From contig CALMAR010000472.1 of the NCBI GenBank assembly GCA_937859855.1, forward strand, positions 5,702-24,647: 18,946 nucleotides of DNA. The letters run 5' to 3'. The stretch is from an uncultured Kineosporia sp. GTDB taxonomy: Bacteria > Actinomycetota > Actinomycetes > Actinomycetales > Kineosporiaceae. The translations under genes and the position numbers were made by a program. Below the pieces are notes generated by a model. It was not told the origin of the DNA. It ran no database searches and worked only from the letters and a program-made list of their open reading frames with translations. Below, in pieces: positions 7,182 through 14,820 of the stretch; the first letter of the stretch is position 1; every line of letters begins with the position of its first letter.

Positions 7182-8435
7182 ATGCCTCCGCGTAGCTTCG
7201 ATCACGGCGGGCCCAGCCGCCGGCAGTTCCTGACCAGGGCAGGACTGGTGGCGCTCGGCGGCCCAGCACTGGTCGCTGCCTGCACCCGCCAGTCCGGCGG
7301 CGGCACCACCAGTACCCAGAAGGGCACGCAGCCACTCGAGCTGGCCTCGCCGGCCAACCCCGTCAAGTGGCCGATCAATCCGGGCAACGAGCCGATCAAG
7401 GACGGCTTGACGCCGGAGAAGGGCGCCACCCTGCAGGTCTACAACTACGCCGACTACGTCGATCGCGGCGTCGTGACGGCTTTCGAGAAGAAGTACGCCT
7501 GCAAGGTTTCGATCTCCACCTTCAACGACATAGATGAGGCGCTGACCAAGATCCGGCAGGGATCGGTGCCCTACGACGTCTGGCTCGGCTCGGGTTACGA
7601 CATCACCTCCCGGCTGGTGACCACGTCGCTGATCCGGCCGCTGAACCACAGCTACATTCCGAACATCAGCAACGTCTGGCCATACTTCACCAACCCCTGG
7701 TACGACCAGGGCTGGCAATACACCGTGCCGTTCACCGTGTACAGCACCGGAATCGGCTGGCGCACGGACAAGATCAAGACCGACATCCCGGCGCTGGAGA
7801 ACCCTTACAACACACTGTGGGACGCGCAGTACCGGGGCCAGACCGCCGTCCTGGACGACTACCGGTCCGCCATCGAGATGTGCTTGTTGCGGTCCGGCAT
7901 CACCGACGTGAACACGGCCAAGGCGGCTGACCTGGACAAGGCCTCGGCCGCTCTGACCGAGTTGACCAAGAACGTGAAGCCCAGGGTCACGATCAACATG
8001 TACGACGACCTGCCCGCCGGGGCGTACGGCCAGGCGGAGATGTGGTCCGGAGATGTGGTCAACGCCGCCGCCAACGGCGCCGCCAAGCCGGAGCTGTTCC
8101 GCTACTGGTTTCCGCCGGACGGCAAAGGCATGGTCGACAATGACGTGATCGTGATGCCCGCCAGTGGGAAGAACCCGGTGCTGGCCCACCTGTTCCTGAA
8201 CCACATGCTCGATTCCAGCTCGGCCACCGCCAACTTCACCTTCACCGGCTACCAGCCGCCTCAGGTGACACTGGTTCCGGACACGCTGGTGAGTAAGGGC
8301 ATCATCCCGGCCAACCTGGCCAGCGTGGTGGTCAAGGAGACCGATCTCAAGAACGGTTACCCGGCGCTGGAGCTGAGTACCGAAGCCAACAGCGCCTGGC
8401 ACAGCATCTGGCTGGCCTTCAAGGCCGGGAACTGA
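7182..8435 (+). CDS. ABC transporter substrate-binding lipoprotein, PotD-like, Tat-exported
   Basis: The 417-residue extracytoplasmic receptor starts with a twin-arginine signal (SRRQFLTRAG, residues 12-21), a short hydrophobic stretch and the lipobox LVAAC (Cys34), so it should be exported folded and anchored by lipid. The mature part has the class of PotD-like binding proteins for polyamines and related organic cations: LQVYNYADYVDRGVVTAFEK near the N-terminus, VPYDVWLGSGYDITSRL, and a late segment that resembles the hinge and lobe-closing region. ATG 7182 is preceded by GAGGGAG at good spacing. It heads the unit with the two permeases 18 and 16 bases apart, and the ATPase is divergently encoded at 4295-5467. 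The ligand cannot be read from sequence; the enzymes around it suggest an amine or amino compound. Confidence 0.92.
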   Translation: MPPRSFDHGGPSRRQFLTRAGLVALGGPALVAACTRQSGGGTTSTQKGTQPLELASPANPVKWPINPGNEPIKDGLTPEKGATLQVYNYADYVDRGVVTAFEKKYACKVSISTFNDIDEALTKIRQGSVPYDVWLGSGYDITSRLVTTSLIRPLNHSYIPNISNVWPYFTNPWYDQGWQYTVPFTVYSTGIGWRTDKIKTDIPALENPYNTLWDAQYRGQTAVLDDYRSAIEMCLLRSGITDVNTAKAADLDKASAALTELTKNVKPRVTINMYDDLPAGAYGQAEMWSGDVVNAAANGAAKPELFRYWFPPDGKGMVDNDVIVMPASGKNPVLAHLFLNHMLDSSSATANFTFTGYQPPQVTLVPDTLVSKGIIPANLASVVVKETDLKNGYPALELSTEANSAWHSIWLAFKAGN

Positions 8436-8453
8436 CCGTCCGGTGATGACCCG

Positions 8454-9404
8454 GTGGTGCTGACCCAGGAGCGTCCGGAGGCGCCCGCGTCGTCATCACC
8501 CACCAGCAGCCGAAAGCCATCGGCCGGCCCCTGGCGGCTGCTGGCACTGCCGGGAATCGCCTGGCTGTGCATCTTCTTCGTGGTTCCGCTGTATCTGGTG
8601 CTGGCCATCGTCTTCGGACGGGTGGATCCGGTCTTCCGCACGCCCTTGCCGGTATGGAACCCGTTGCAGTGGGATTTCACCGAGTTCGGCCACGTGATCC
8701 GCCAGACCGTCGGCCCGGGAGCGATCTTCGGTGCCGCGCTGATCCGGACCCTGGTGTTCGTGCTGCTGGCCAGTGCGCTGTGCGTGCTGATCGCCTTCCC
8801 GGTGGCCTACTACGTGGCCCGGCTGGCCGGGCGCTGGCGCGGAATGCTGCTCGGCCTGCTGATCGCCCCCTTCTGGATCAGCTACATGATGCGGATGCTG
8901 GCCTGGGTCAACCTGTTGCGGGACGATGGCCTGGTCAACCGGGTGCTCAGCCTGGGCGGCCTGCTCGACGTCCATCTGAACTGGCTGAACGGCAACGCGC
9001 TGGTGGTGGTGCTGGGGCTGGTCTACGGGTATGTGCCATACATGATCCTGCCGCTGTACGCCGGGCTGGACCGGCTGCCCCAATCGGTGCTCGAAGCCGC
9101 GCGGGACCTGGGCGCCACCCGGTCCTCGGCGTTCTGGCGGGTCACCCTGCCGATGGGCCGGCCCACCATCGTCGCCAGTGTGCTGCTGACCTGCCTGCCC
9201 ATGCTGGGCGACTACTTCACCAACGACCTGCTCTCGGCCTCTCCCACCACCTCGATGGTTGGCAACCTGATCAACAACACCGTGCTGATCCCCGGCCAGA
9301 CCAGCGCCGCCGGGGCGTATGTGCTGATCGTGCTGGTGATTTCGCTGATCCCGATGCTGTACTACGTGCGCAGCGTGGCTCGCGGCGACGAGGCGCGAAC
9401 ATGA
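8454..9404 (+). CDS. ABC transporter permease, PotB-like
   Basis: The 316-residue inner-membrane subunit has six likely transmembrane segments, at about residues 29-54, 94-124, 130-152, 182-203, 237-257 and 286-305. The cytoplasmic EAA loop that docks on the ATPase is EAARDLGATRSSAFWRVTLP (214-233), followed by PLP-type residues as in PotB and related type I importers. The cytoplasmic N-terminus is about 28 residues long and Ser/Pro-rich. The start is GTG 8454 or GTG 8457, since an in-frame stop (the TGA of the binding protein) excludes anything further upstream. The ribosome site is weak, so translation may depend on reinitiation from the upstream gene. Confidence 0.93.
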   Translation: MVLTQERPEAPASSSPTSSRKPSAGPWRLLALPGIAWLCIFFVVPLYLVLAIVFGRVDPVFRTPLPVWNPLQWDFTEFGHVIRQTVGPGAIFGAALIRTLVFVLLASALCVLIAFPVAYYVARLAGRWRGMLLGLLIAPFWISYMMRMLAWVNLLRDDGLVNRVLSLGGLLDVHLNWLNGNALVVVLGLVYGYVPYMILPLYAGLDRLPQSVLEAARDLGATRSSAFWRVTLPMGRPTIVASVLLTCLPMLGDYFTNDLLSASPTTSMVGNLINNTVLIPGQTSAAGAYVLIVLVISLIPMLYYVRSVARGDEART

Positions 9405-9424
9405 GCCGCGTGATCGCCTCATGA
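9401..9424 (+). other. Seven-codon open frame bridging the two permease genes
   Basis: ATG 9401 overlaps the upstream permease stop as ATGA, encodes MSRVIAS, and ends in a TGA that itself overlaps the ATG of the next permease as ATGA. It may be a relay for translational coupling, or the remnant of an older start of the downstream permease that is now one base out of frame. No function is shown. Confidence 0.3.
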
Positions 9425-10293
9425 TCCGCTGGTGGAACAACCCCTGGCGCAAGCCCCGCATGCTGGCCACGGTGACCGTCGTCTACCTGCTCTGGTCCCT
9501 GGTTCCGGTCCTGATCGCGGTGCTCTTCTCGTTCAACAGCGCCCGGTCCCGGACCTCCTTCCAGGGCTTCTCGATGCGCTGGTACTGGGGCGACGCCACC
9601 CGATCGGTATGGCATGACGCCTCGTTGCATGCGGCGCTGCTGCAGACGGTCAAGCTGGGCCTGATCACCACGGTGATCACGGTTCCGCTGGGGGTGGCAT
9701 TCGCGATCGGCATGGATCGCTGGCGCGGCAGGCTGCCGGAGACGGCCAATGTGGTGATGCTGCTGTCCTTCGTGATCCCCGAGACGCTGCTCGCGGTGGC
9801 CCTGCTGTTCCTGGTCACCACCATTGTGCTGCCCTTCTCGCTCGGTACCGCCGCCCAGGTCGCGGGCCTGGTCACCTTTCAGATCTCTTATCCGGCGGTG
9901 ATCGTGCGGGCCCGGCTGGCGACCATCGGCAAGCACTACGAAGAAGCAGCCATGGATCTGGGCGCTTCTCCGATGGGGGCGCTGCGCCGGGTGATTCTGC
10001 CGATGCTGACTCCGGCCATCCTGGCCAGCACGGTGCTGGTGTTCGCCGACGTGATCGACGATTTCGTGCTGGTGCGCTACCTGTCCGGGTCGGCGTCCAC
10101 CGAACCGGTGTCGGTCAAGATCTACAACACCGCCCGGGCCGCCCCGACTCCGGCGATCAATGCGATGGCCACCCTGTTGCTGCTCGCCTCAATGATCGCG
10201 GTGCTGGCCGGGTTCCTGATCTTCCGGTGGATGACCCGCGGCGACAGCACGCAGGACGACCGCGGAATCGGCGCCTTCGCCGGAGAACTGTGA
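9421..10293 (+). CDS. ABC transporter permease, PotC-like
   Basis: The 290-residue partner permease has about six membrane segments, at roughly residues 15-38, 72-98, 109-137, 142-163, 197-217 and 244-265. Its EAA loop is EAAMDLGASPMGALRRVILP (175-194). With the PotB-like protein it should form the heterodimeric channel for the lipoprotein and the PotA-like ATPase. ATG 9421 has no good ribosome site and is bridged to the previous gene by the tiny frame at 9401-9424. The gene ends 60 bases before the Rieske gene. That gap holds a weak CCTGG/CCAGG stem (10301-10315) and then a promoter and operator, so the Rieske unit is probably transcribed separately or by both routes. Confidence 0.93.
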   Translation: MIRWWNNPWRKPRMLATVTVVYLLWSLVPVLIAVLFSFNSARSRTSFQGFSMRWYWGDATRSVWHDASLHAALLQTVKLGLITTVITVPLGVAFAIGMDRWRGRLPETANVVMLLSFVIPETLLAVALLFLVTTIVLPFSLGTAAQVAGLVTFQISYPAVIVRARLATIGKHYEEAAMDLGASPMGALRRVILPMLTPAILASTVLVFADVIDDFVLVRYLSGSASTEPVSVKIYNTARAAPTPAINAMATLLLLASMIAVLAGFLIFRWMTRGDSTQDDRGIGAFAGEL

Positions 10294-10317
10294 GCCCGTT
10301 CCTGGTCTGGCCAGGTA

Positions 10318-10347
10318 TGGACCCGGCGGGTTGTTCCGTTTTATCCT
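10318..10347 (+). promoter_or_regulatory. Candidate promoter of the Rieske oxygenase unit (leaderless)
   Basis: The -10 TATCCT (10342-10347) and a -35 TGGACC (10318-10323) are separated by 18 bases. ATG 10354 lies six bases after the -10, where transcription should begin, and no ribosome site precedes it. Such leaderless starts are common in actinomycetes. Operator C begins directly after the -10. Confidence 0.5.
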
Positions 10348-10363
10348 GACTGTATGTTCAATC
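10348..10363. promoter_or_regulatory. Operator C: predicted TetR-family site over the Rieske start codon
   Basis: GACTGTATGTTCAATC matches operator A in 14 of 16 positions, and 13 columns are invariant across all three copies. It covers the predicted transcription start and the ATG at 10354. The first codons of the Rieske gene are therefore constrained by the operator if that ATG is used. Confidence 0.66.
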
Positions 10364-11514
10364 AGCTCCGGGGAATGCCCGCTCCGCTGGACACCGCTGG
10401 CCTGGCCGCCGCCCTGGCCCCGTTCGGCAACTCCCGCATGCTGCCCCCAGCCGCCTACACCGATCCGGCCGTCTTCGGCTGGGAACAGGCCAACATCCTG
10501 TCCGGCTGGGTCTGCGCCGGGCATGCGGGTGAGCTGGCTGAGCCGGGGTCGCAGCGGGCCATCGACACCGGAGCCGGCAGCGTGCTGCTGACCCGGGACG
10601 AGGACGGCGGCCTGCATGCCTTCGCCAACACCTGCCGGCACCGCGGCCACGAACTGGTGCCCTGCGGAGCGAGCCGGCAGGCGAACAGCATCATCTGCCC
10701 CTATCACTCCTGGACCTACAAGCTCGACGGTTCGCTGCGGCACGCGCCCGGGTTCCGCGGGGCCGCGGGTTTCGAGGCGGGCCAGTTCGGCCTGGTGCCG
10801 GTGCCGGCGGTGGAGTGGCAGGGTTATCTGTTCGCCGATCCGTCCGGCCAGGCCGGCGATTTCGCCCATCACCTGCCGGGGCTGGACGACGTGGTGGGCC
10901 CCTACCGCCCGCAGGATCTGGTGGTGGTGGCCAGGCACTCCTACGAGCTGGCCACCAACTGGAAGGTGATCGTCGAGAACTATCAGGAGTGTTACCACTG
11001 CGCCACCATCCATCCGGAGCTGAGCCGGATCAGCCCGCCGAAGAGCGGGGAGAACCTGGAGGGCGCGGGGGAATGGATGGCCGGCTGGATGGACCTGATC
11101 CCGCAGGCGCAGACCATGTCGCTGGACGGCCACAGCGACGGCAGGCCGATCATCGGCCTGTCCGAGCACGAACTGCGCACGGTGATGTATGTGGTCGCCT
11201 ACCCGAACCTGCTGATCAGCCTGCACCCGGACTACGTGATGACGCACGTGCTGACGCCGCTGGCGGCGGGCCGTACCCACGTCGAGTGCGCCTGGGCCTT
11301 TCCGTCCGATGTGGCCTCGGCCGAAGGCTTCGACCCCAGCTACGCGGTCGACTTCTGGGACCTGACCAACCGGCAGGACTGGGCCGCTTGCGAATCCGTG
11401 CAGCGCGGGCTCGCCTCACCGCACGCGGTGGCCGGGCCGATGGCGCCCGAGGAGGACGGCGTGTACCAGTTCGTCACCCGGGTCGCTCAGGCCTATCTCG
11501 GATCGGGAAGGTGA
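10354..11514 (+). CDS. Rieske non-heme iron oxygenase, alpha subunit (aromatic-ring-hydroxylating / quaternary-amine oxygenase family)
   Basis: The 386-residue oxygenase component activates O2 at a mononuclear iron, fed by electrons through a Rieske cluster. The cluster ligands are Cys94, His96, Cys115 and His118 (TCRHRGHE and ICPYHSWTY). The catalytic iron ligands are His215 and His220 in ENYQECYHCATIHP, and probably Asp342 in TNRQDWAACESVQRGL. The ECYHC pattern and the length place it near the GbcA/CntA-like group, which attacks betaine- or carnitine-type compounds, although ring hydroxylases share the fold. ATG 10354 fits a leaderless transcript; ATG 10375 in the same frame is an alternative, with GGGG lying too close to it. 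No ferredoxin or reductase partner is in the window. An FAD oxidoreductase follows after 8 bases. Confidence 0.92.
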   Translation: MFNQLRGMPAPLDTAGLAAALAPFGNSRMLPPAAYTDPAVFGWEQANILSGWVCAGHAGELAEPGSQRAIDTGAGSVLLTRDEDGGLHAFANTCRHRGHELVPCGASRQANSIICPYHSWTYKLDGSLRHAPGFRGAAGFEAGQFGLVPVPAVEWQGYLFADPSGQAGDFAHHLPGLDDVVGPYRPQDLVVVARHSYELATNWKVIVENYQECYHCATIHPELSRISPPKSGENLEGAGEWMAGWMDLIPQAQTMSLDGHSDGRPIIGLSEHELRTVMYVVAYPNLLISLHPDYVMTHVLTPLAAGRTHVECAWAFPSDVASAEGFDPSYAVDFWDLTNRQDWAACESVQRGLASPHAVAGPMAPEEDGVYQFVTRVAQAYLGSGR

Positions 11515-11522
11515 GCGCAGCC

Positions 11523-13133
11523 ATGAGCTTCGACGTCTCGGCAATGAACTCGATCGCCGCCCGGCTGGGCAAGGTCGGCCTGCCCGCGCCCATCAGCGAA
11601 CTGGCCGCGCGAACGTGGGACGTGATCGTGGTTGGCGGCGGGCACAACGGGCTGACCTGTGCGGCCTACCTGGCCCGGGCCGGGCAGCGGGTGCTGGTCC
11701 TGGAAGCCCGCGAAAGACTGGGCGGGGCCTGCACTCTGGACCAGCCGTTCGACGACGAGAACTACGTGATCAGCCCCTGCGCCTACGTGGTCGGGTTGCT
11801 CGACGACGACGTCATCCGGGACCTTGATCTGCGCCACCGGGGCCTCGAGGTGTACGTCGCCGATCCGCAGCTGTGGGTGCCATTCGAGGATGGGACGGCG
11901 TTCGCGCAGTGGATGAGCCACGAGCGCACGGTGCGCGGATTACAGGAGCTGGGGCTGGCGCAGAAGGAGATTGACGGCTATCTGGCCTACGAGGACTTCT
12001 TCGACCAGATGCGGCTGCGGCTGCGCAAGGGCACCCGGGACACCTGGGTGGGCGATTCGCCATCCCGGGCCGAACTGGAGGAACTGCTCGGCGACCAGAT
12101 GATGATCGACGCGCTGTTCGAGGCATCGATCTCCGACGTCCTGGACCACTTCGTCACCGATCAGCGGCTCAAGGACGCGCTTTTCGGCCAAGGCGTGATC
12201 GGAACCTTCGCCGGGCCACGGGATCCGGGTACAGCATCGGTGAAACTGATGCACTTCCAGGGTGATCTGGAGGGCGAAGGCCCGGTCTGGGGCTACGTGA
12301 AGGGCGGCATGGGCATGATCAGTTTCGCGATCGCCGACGCCGCCGAGGAGGCGGGGGCGGTGCTGGCGGCCGGCGTTCCGGTAGGTGAGATCGTGCCCGG
12401 CGAAGGAGTCCGGCTGGACGACGGCACCTTCATCGCCGCGCCGGTGGTGGTCAGCAACGCCGATCCCAAGCGAGTGCTGAACATGGTTGCGGGACAAGCG
12501 ATACCGGCGTCCTACCGGCAGCGGCTGGAGTCGTGGGACATCCGCTCGCCGGTGGTCAAGTTCAACGCGGCGCTGAACCGGCTGCCGTCCTGGACGGCCG
12601 CCCCGGGAGAGACCTTCATGGCCCTGGGCACGGTGGACGTGACCAGCGGACTGGACGCCGCCCAGGCTGCGTTCGAACGCTGCGCGGCAGGCGAGCCCGC
12701 CGTCGGCTTCGGTGAGATCTACGTGCAGACCCTGCACGACCCGACACCGGCGCCGGCCGGGAAGCACCTGATGAGCGTGTTCGGCCAGTACGCGTCCTAC
12801 GACCTGAACGGTGGCTGGGATGCCCGGCGTCCCGAGGTGGCCCGTCAGTTCATCGACCTGATCGGGCGCTATGCGCCGGACTTCGAGGACTGCCTGGAGT
12901 CCTACGAGGTGCTGGGGGCGCCCGACATCGAAGCCAAGGTCGGGCTGACCGGCGGCCACATCTTCCAGGGCGAAGTCCGCCCGGATCAGATGTGGGAGCA
13001 CCGGCTGAGCCCGCGCACCCCCATACCAGGCGTCTATCTCTGCGGAGCGGCCACCCATCCAGCCGGCAGTGTGATCGCGACCAACGGCCGCAACGCCGCC
13101 AGCGCCGTGCTGGCCGATCTCAAGCAGCTGTAG
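11523..13133 (+). CDS. NAD(P)/FAD-dependent oxidoreductase, PYROXD2/phytoene-desaturase-like (copy 2)
   Basis: The 536-residue flavoprotein is a paralogue of the one at 1837-3474. The dinucleotide motif is WDVIVVGGGHNGLTCAAYLA (residues 32-51), with the ribose-binding Glu at 61 in VLVLEARERLGGAC. It shares the block GVIGTFAGPRDPGTA and the C-terminal GVYLCGAATHPAGSV, but lacks the GGGVxGxPG seen in copy 1 and has SVIATNGRNAAS instead. An N-terminal extension of about 30 residues precedes the fold; MNS at codon 8 is another possible start. ATG 11523 follows the Rieske stop by 8 bases, with GGGAAGG about 11 bases upstream, so the two are cotranscribed. It may oxidise the Rieske product or serve an adjacent step. 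A direct reductase role for the Rieske enzyme is unlikely from its family but untested. Confidence 0.9.
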   Translation: MSFDVSAMNSIAARLGKVGLPAPISELAARTWDVIVVGGGHNGLTCAAYLARAGQRVLVLEARERLGGACTLDQPFDDENYVISPCAYVVGLLDDDVIRDLDLRHRGLEVYVADPQLWVPFEDGTAFAQWMSHERTVRGLQELGLAQKEIDGYLAYEDFFDQMRLRLRKGTRDTWVGDSPSRAELEELLGDQMMIDALFEASISDVLDHFVTDQRLKDALFGQGVIGTFAGPRDPGTASVKLMHFQGDLEGEGPVWGYVKGGMGMISFAIADAAEEAGAVLAAGVPVGEIVPGEGVRLDDGTFIAAPVVVSNADPKRVLNMVAGQAIPASYRQRLESWDIRSPVVKFNAALNRLPSWTAAPGETFMALGTVDVTSGLDAAQAAFERCAAGEPAVGFGEIYVQTLHDPTPAPAGKHLMSVFGQYASYDLNGGWDARRPEVARQFIDLIGRYAPDFEDCLESYEVLGAPDIEAKVGLTGGHIFQGEVRPDQMWEHRLSPRTPIPGVYLCGAATHPAGSVIATNGRNAASAVLADLKQL

Positions 13134-13134
13134 C

Positions 13135-14820
13135 TCAGGCCTCGATCACCAGGGGGATGATCATGGGGCGGCGGCGGTAGGACTCGCTCACCCAGCGGCC
13201 GACCACCCGGCGCACCACCTGCTGCAACTGGAAGGTGTCGGCCGGCCCGGCGTTGGCAGCGTCCCGCAGGGCATCCACGATCCGCGGCCGGACCCGGTCG
13301 AACACCGACTCGTCCTCGGCGAAGCCGCGAGCATGGATCTCCGGCCCGGCCACCACCTTCCCGCTGGCGGAGTCCACCACCACGATGATCGAGATGAAGC
13401 CCTCCTCACCCAGGATCCGCCGGTCCTTGAGATCGGCCTCGGTGATCTCGCCGACGCTGGCGCCGTCCACGTACACGTATCCGCAGGGCACCTGGCCCAC
13501 GATCGCCGCCCGGCCCCCGGCCAGATCGACCACGATGCCGTCGTCGGCGAACATCACCCGCTCGGGCGGCACCCCGGTCCGGACGGCCAGATCACCGTTC
13601 GCCTTCAGATGCCGGGCCTCTCCGTGCACGGGCATCACGTTGCGCGGCCGCACGATGTTGTAGCAGTACAGCAACTCCCCCGCGCTGGCATGGCCGGACA
13701 CGTGCACCCGGGCGTTGCCCTGATGGATCACCCGGGCCCCCAGCCGGGTCAGGCCATTGATCACCCGGTAGACCGAGTTCTCATTGCCCGGGATCAGGGA
13801 TGACGCCAGCACAACGGTGTCGCCGGGCCCGACCTGGATCCGATGATCCCGGTTGGCCATCCGGGACAGCGCGGCCATCGGTTCACCCTGGGAGCCGGTG
13901 CACATCAGCACCACCCGCTCGTCCGGCAGATCGTCCACCGCTTTCACGTCCACCAGTACGTCCGGCGGCACGGTCAGGTATCCCAGATCCTTGGCGATGC
14001 CCATGTTGCGGACCATCGACCGGCCGACCAGCGCCACTTTCCGGCCGTGCGCATGCGCGGTGTCCAGCACCTGCTGGACCCGGTGCACATGGGAGGCGAA
14101 CGACGCCACGATGATTCGCCGGTCGGCGCGGTCGAACACCGCATCCAGGACCGGGGTGATCTCTCGTTCCGAGACCGTGAAACCGGGTACCTCGGCGTTG
14201 GTCGAGTCGACCATGAACAGGTCGACCCCGGCCTCCCCCAGCCGAGCAAAGGCGCGCAGATCGGTGATCCGCCCGTCCAGCGGCAGCTGGTCCATCTTGA
14301 AGTCCCCGGTGTGCAACACCGTTCCGGCCGGGGTGCTCACCGCCACCGCCAGCGCGTCCGGGATCGAGTGGTTGACCGCGACGAACTCGCACTGGAACGG
14401 ACCCAGCCGTTCGGTCTGCCCCTCCTTCACGGTCAGCGTGAGCGGGGTGATCTGGTGTTCCTTCAGCTTCGCCTCGACCAGGGCCAGAGTCAGCTGGGAG
14501 CCCAGCAGCGGGATGTCGGGCTTGAGCCGGAGCAGGTACGGCACCGCCCCGATGTGGTCCTCGTGCCCGTGGGTGAGGATCACCGCGACCACGTCGGACA
14601 ACCGGTCGGCGATGTAGGAGAAGTCGGGCAGGATCAGGTCCACCCCGGGCTGATGGTCCTCCGGGAACAGCACGCCGCAGTCGATCACCAGCAGCTGGCG
14701 GCCGAACTCCAGCACGGCCATGTTCCGTCCCACCTCACCCAGGCCACCGAGTGGAACGATTCGCAGGGTGCCCGCGGGCAGCGGGGCCGGCAGCCCGAGC
14801 TCAGGGTGGGACTGACTCAT
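13135..14820 (-). CDS. rnj: Ribonuclease J
   Basis: The 561-residue metallo-beta-lactamase/beta-CASP ribonuclease handles mRNA decay and rRNA maturation. The zinc motif is HGHEDH (His84, His86, Asp88, His89), followed by downstream metal and CASP elements such as LHTGDFKMD, VDSTNAE and HVSGHAS. The C-terminal dimer/J domain is present (GYVYVDGASVG onward), and the length matches actinobacterial RNase J (about 560). Its ATG at 14820 overlaps the dapA stop as ATGA, so it is translationally coupled to dapA, an arrangement also found in Mycobacterium. It converges on the copy-2 FAD oxidoreductase with a one-base gap and no visible terminator. Confidence 0.96.
   Translation of the reverse strand: MSQSHPELGLPAPLPAGTLRIVPLGGLGEVGRNMAVLEFGRQLLVIDCGVLFPEDHQPGVDLILPDFSYIADRLSDVVAVILTHGHEDHIGAVPYLLRLKPDIPLLGSQLTLALVEAKLKEHQITPLTLTVKEGQTERLGPFQCEFVAVNHSIPDALAVAVSTPAGTVLHTGDFKMDQLPLDGRITDLRAFARLGEAGVDLFMVDSTNAEVPGFTVSEREITPVLDAVFDRADRRIIVASFASHVHRVQQVLDTAHAHGRKVALVGRSMVRNMGIAKDLGYLTVPPDVLVDVKAVDDLPDERVVLMCTGSQGEPMAALSRMANRDHRIQVGPGDTVVLASSLIPGNENSVYRVINGLTRLGARVIHQGNARVHVSGHASAGELLYCYNIVRPRNVMPVHGEARHLKANGDLAVRTGVPPERVMFADDGIVVDLAGGRAAIVGQVPCGYVYVDGASVGEITEADLKDRRILGEEGFISIIVVVDSASGKVVAGPEIHARGFAEDESVFDRVRPRIVDALRDAANAGPADTFQLQQVVRRVVGRWVSESYRRRPMIIPLVIEA

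Noticed and set aside
4070..7195. A plus-strand open frame of more than 1000 codons opposite the ATPase and aminotransferase
   Set aside because: It lies entirely antisense to two proteins with intact motifs, its translation is rich in Arg, Gln, His and Pro without any domain, and it has no ribosome site. It is a GC-bias artefact.
7182..10293. Naming the importer as a spermidine/putrescine transporter (potBCD)
   Set aside because: PotD-type families cover many ligands, and the neighbouring enzymes do not form a known polyamine pathway, so only the family is stated.
10301..10315. CCTGG/CCAGG stem as a terminator of the transporter unit
   Set aside because: A 5-bp stem with no T-run is too weak to call.
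10815..11522. Upstream extension of the second FAD oxidoreductase through the Rieske gene
   Set aside because: The extension is an out-of-frame reading of the Rieske coding region. The recognisable protein starts at ATG 11523 just after the Rieske stop.
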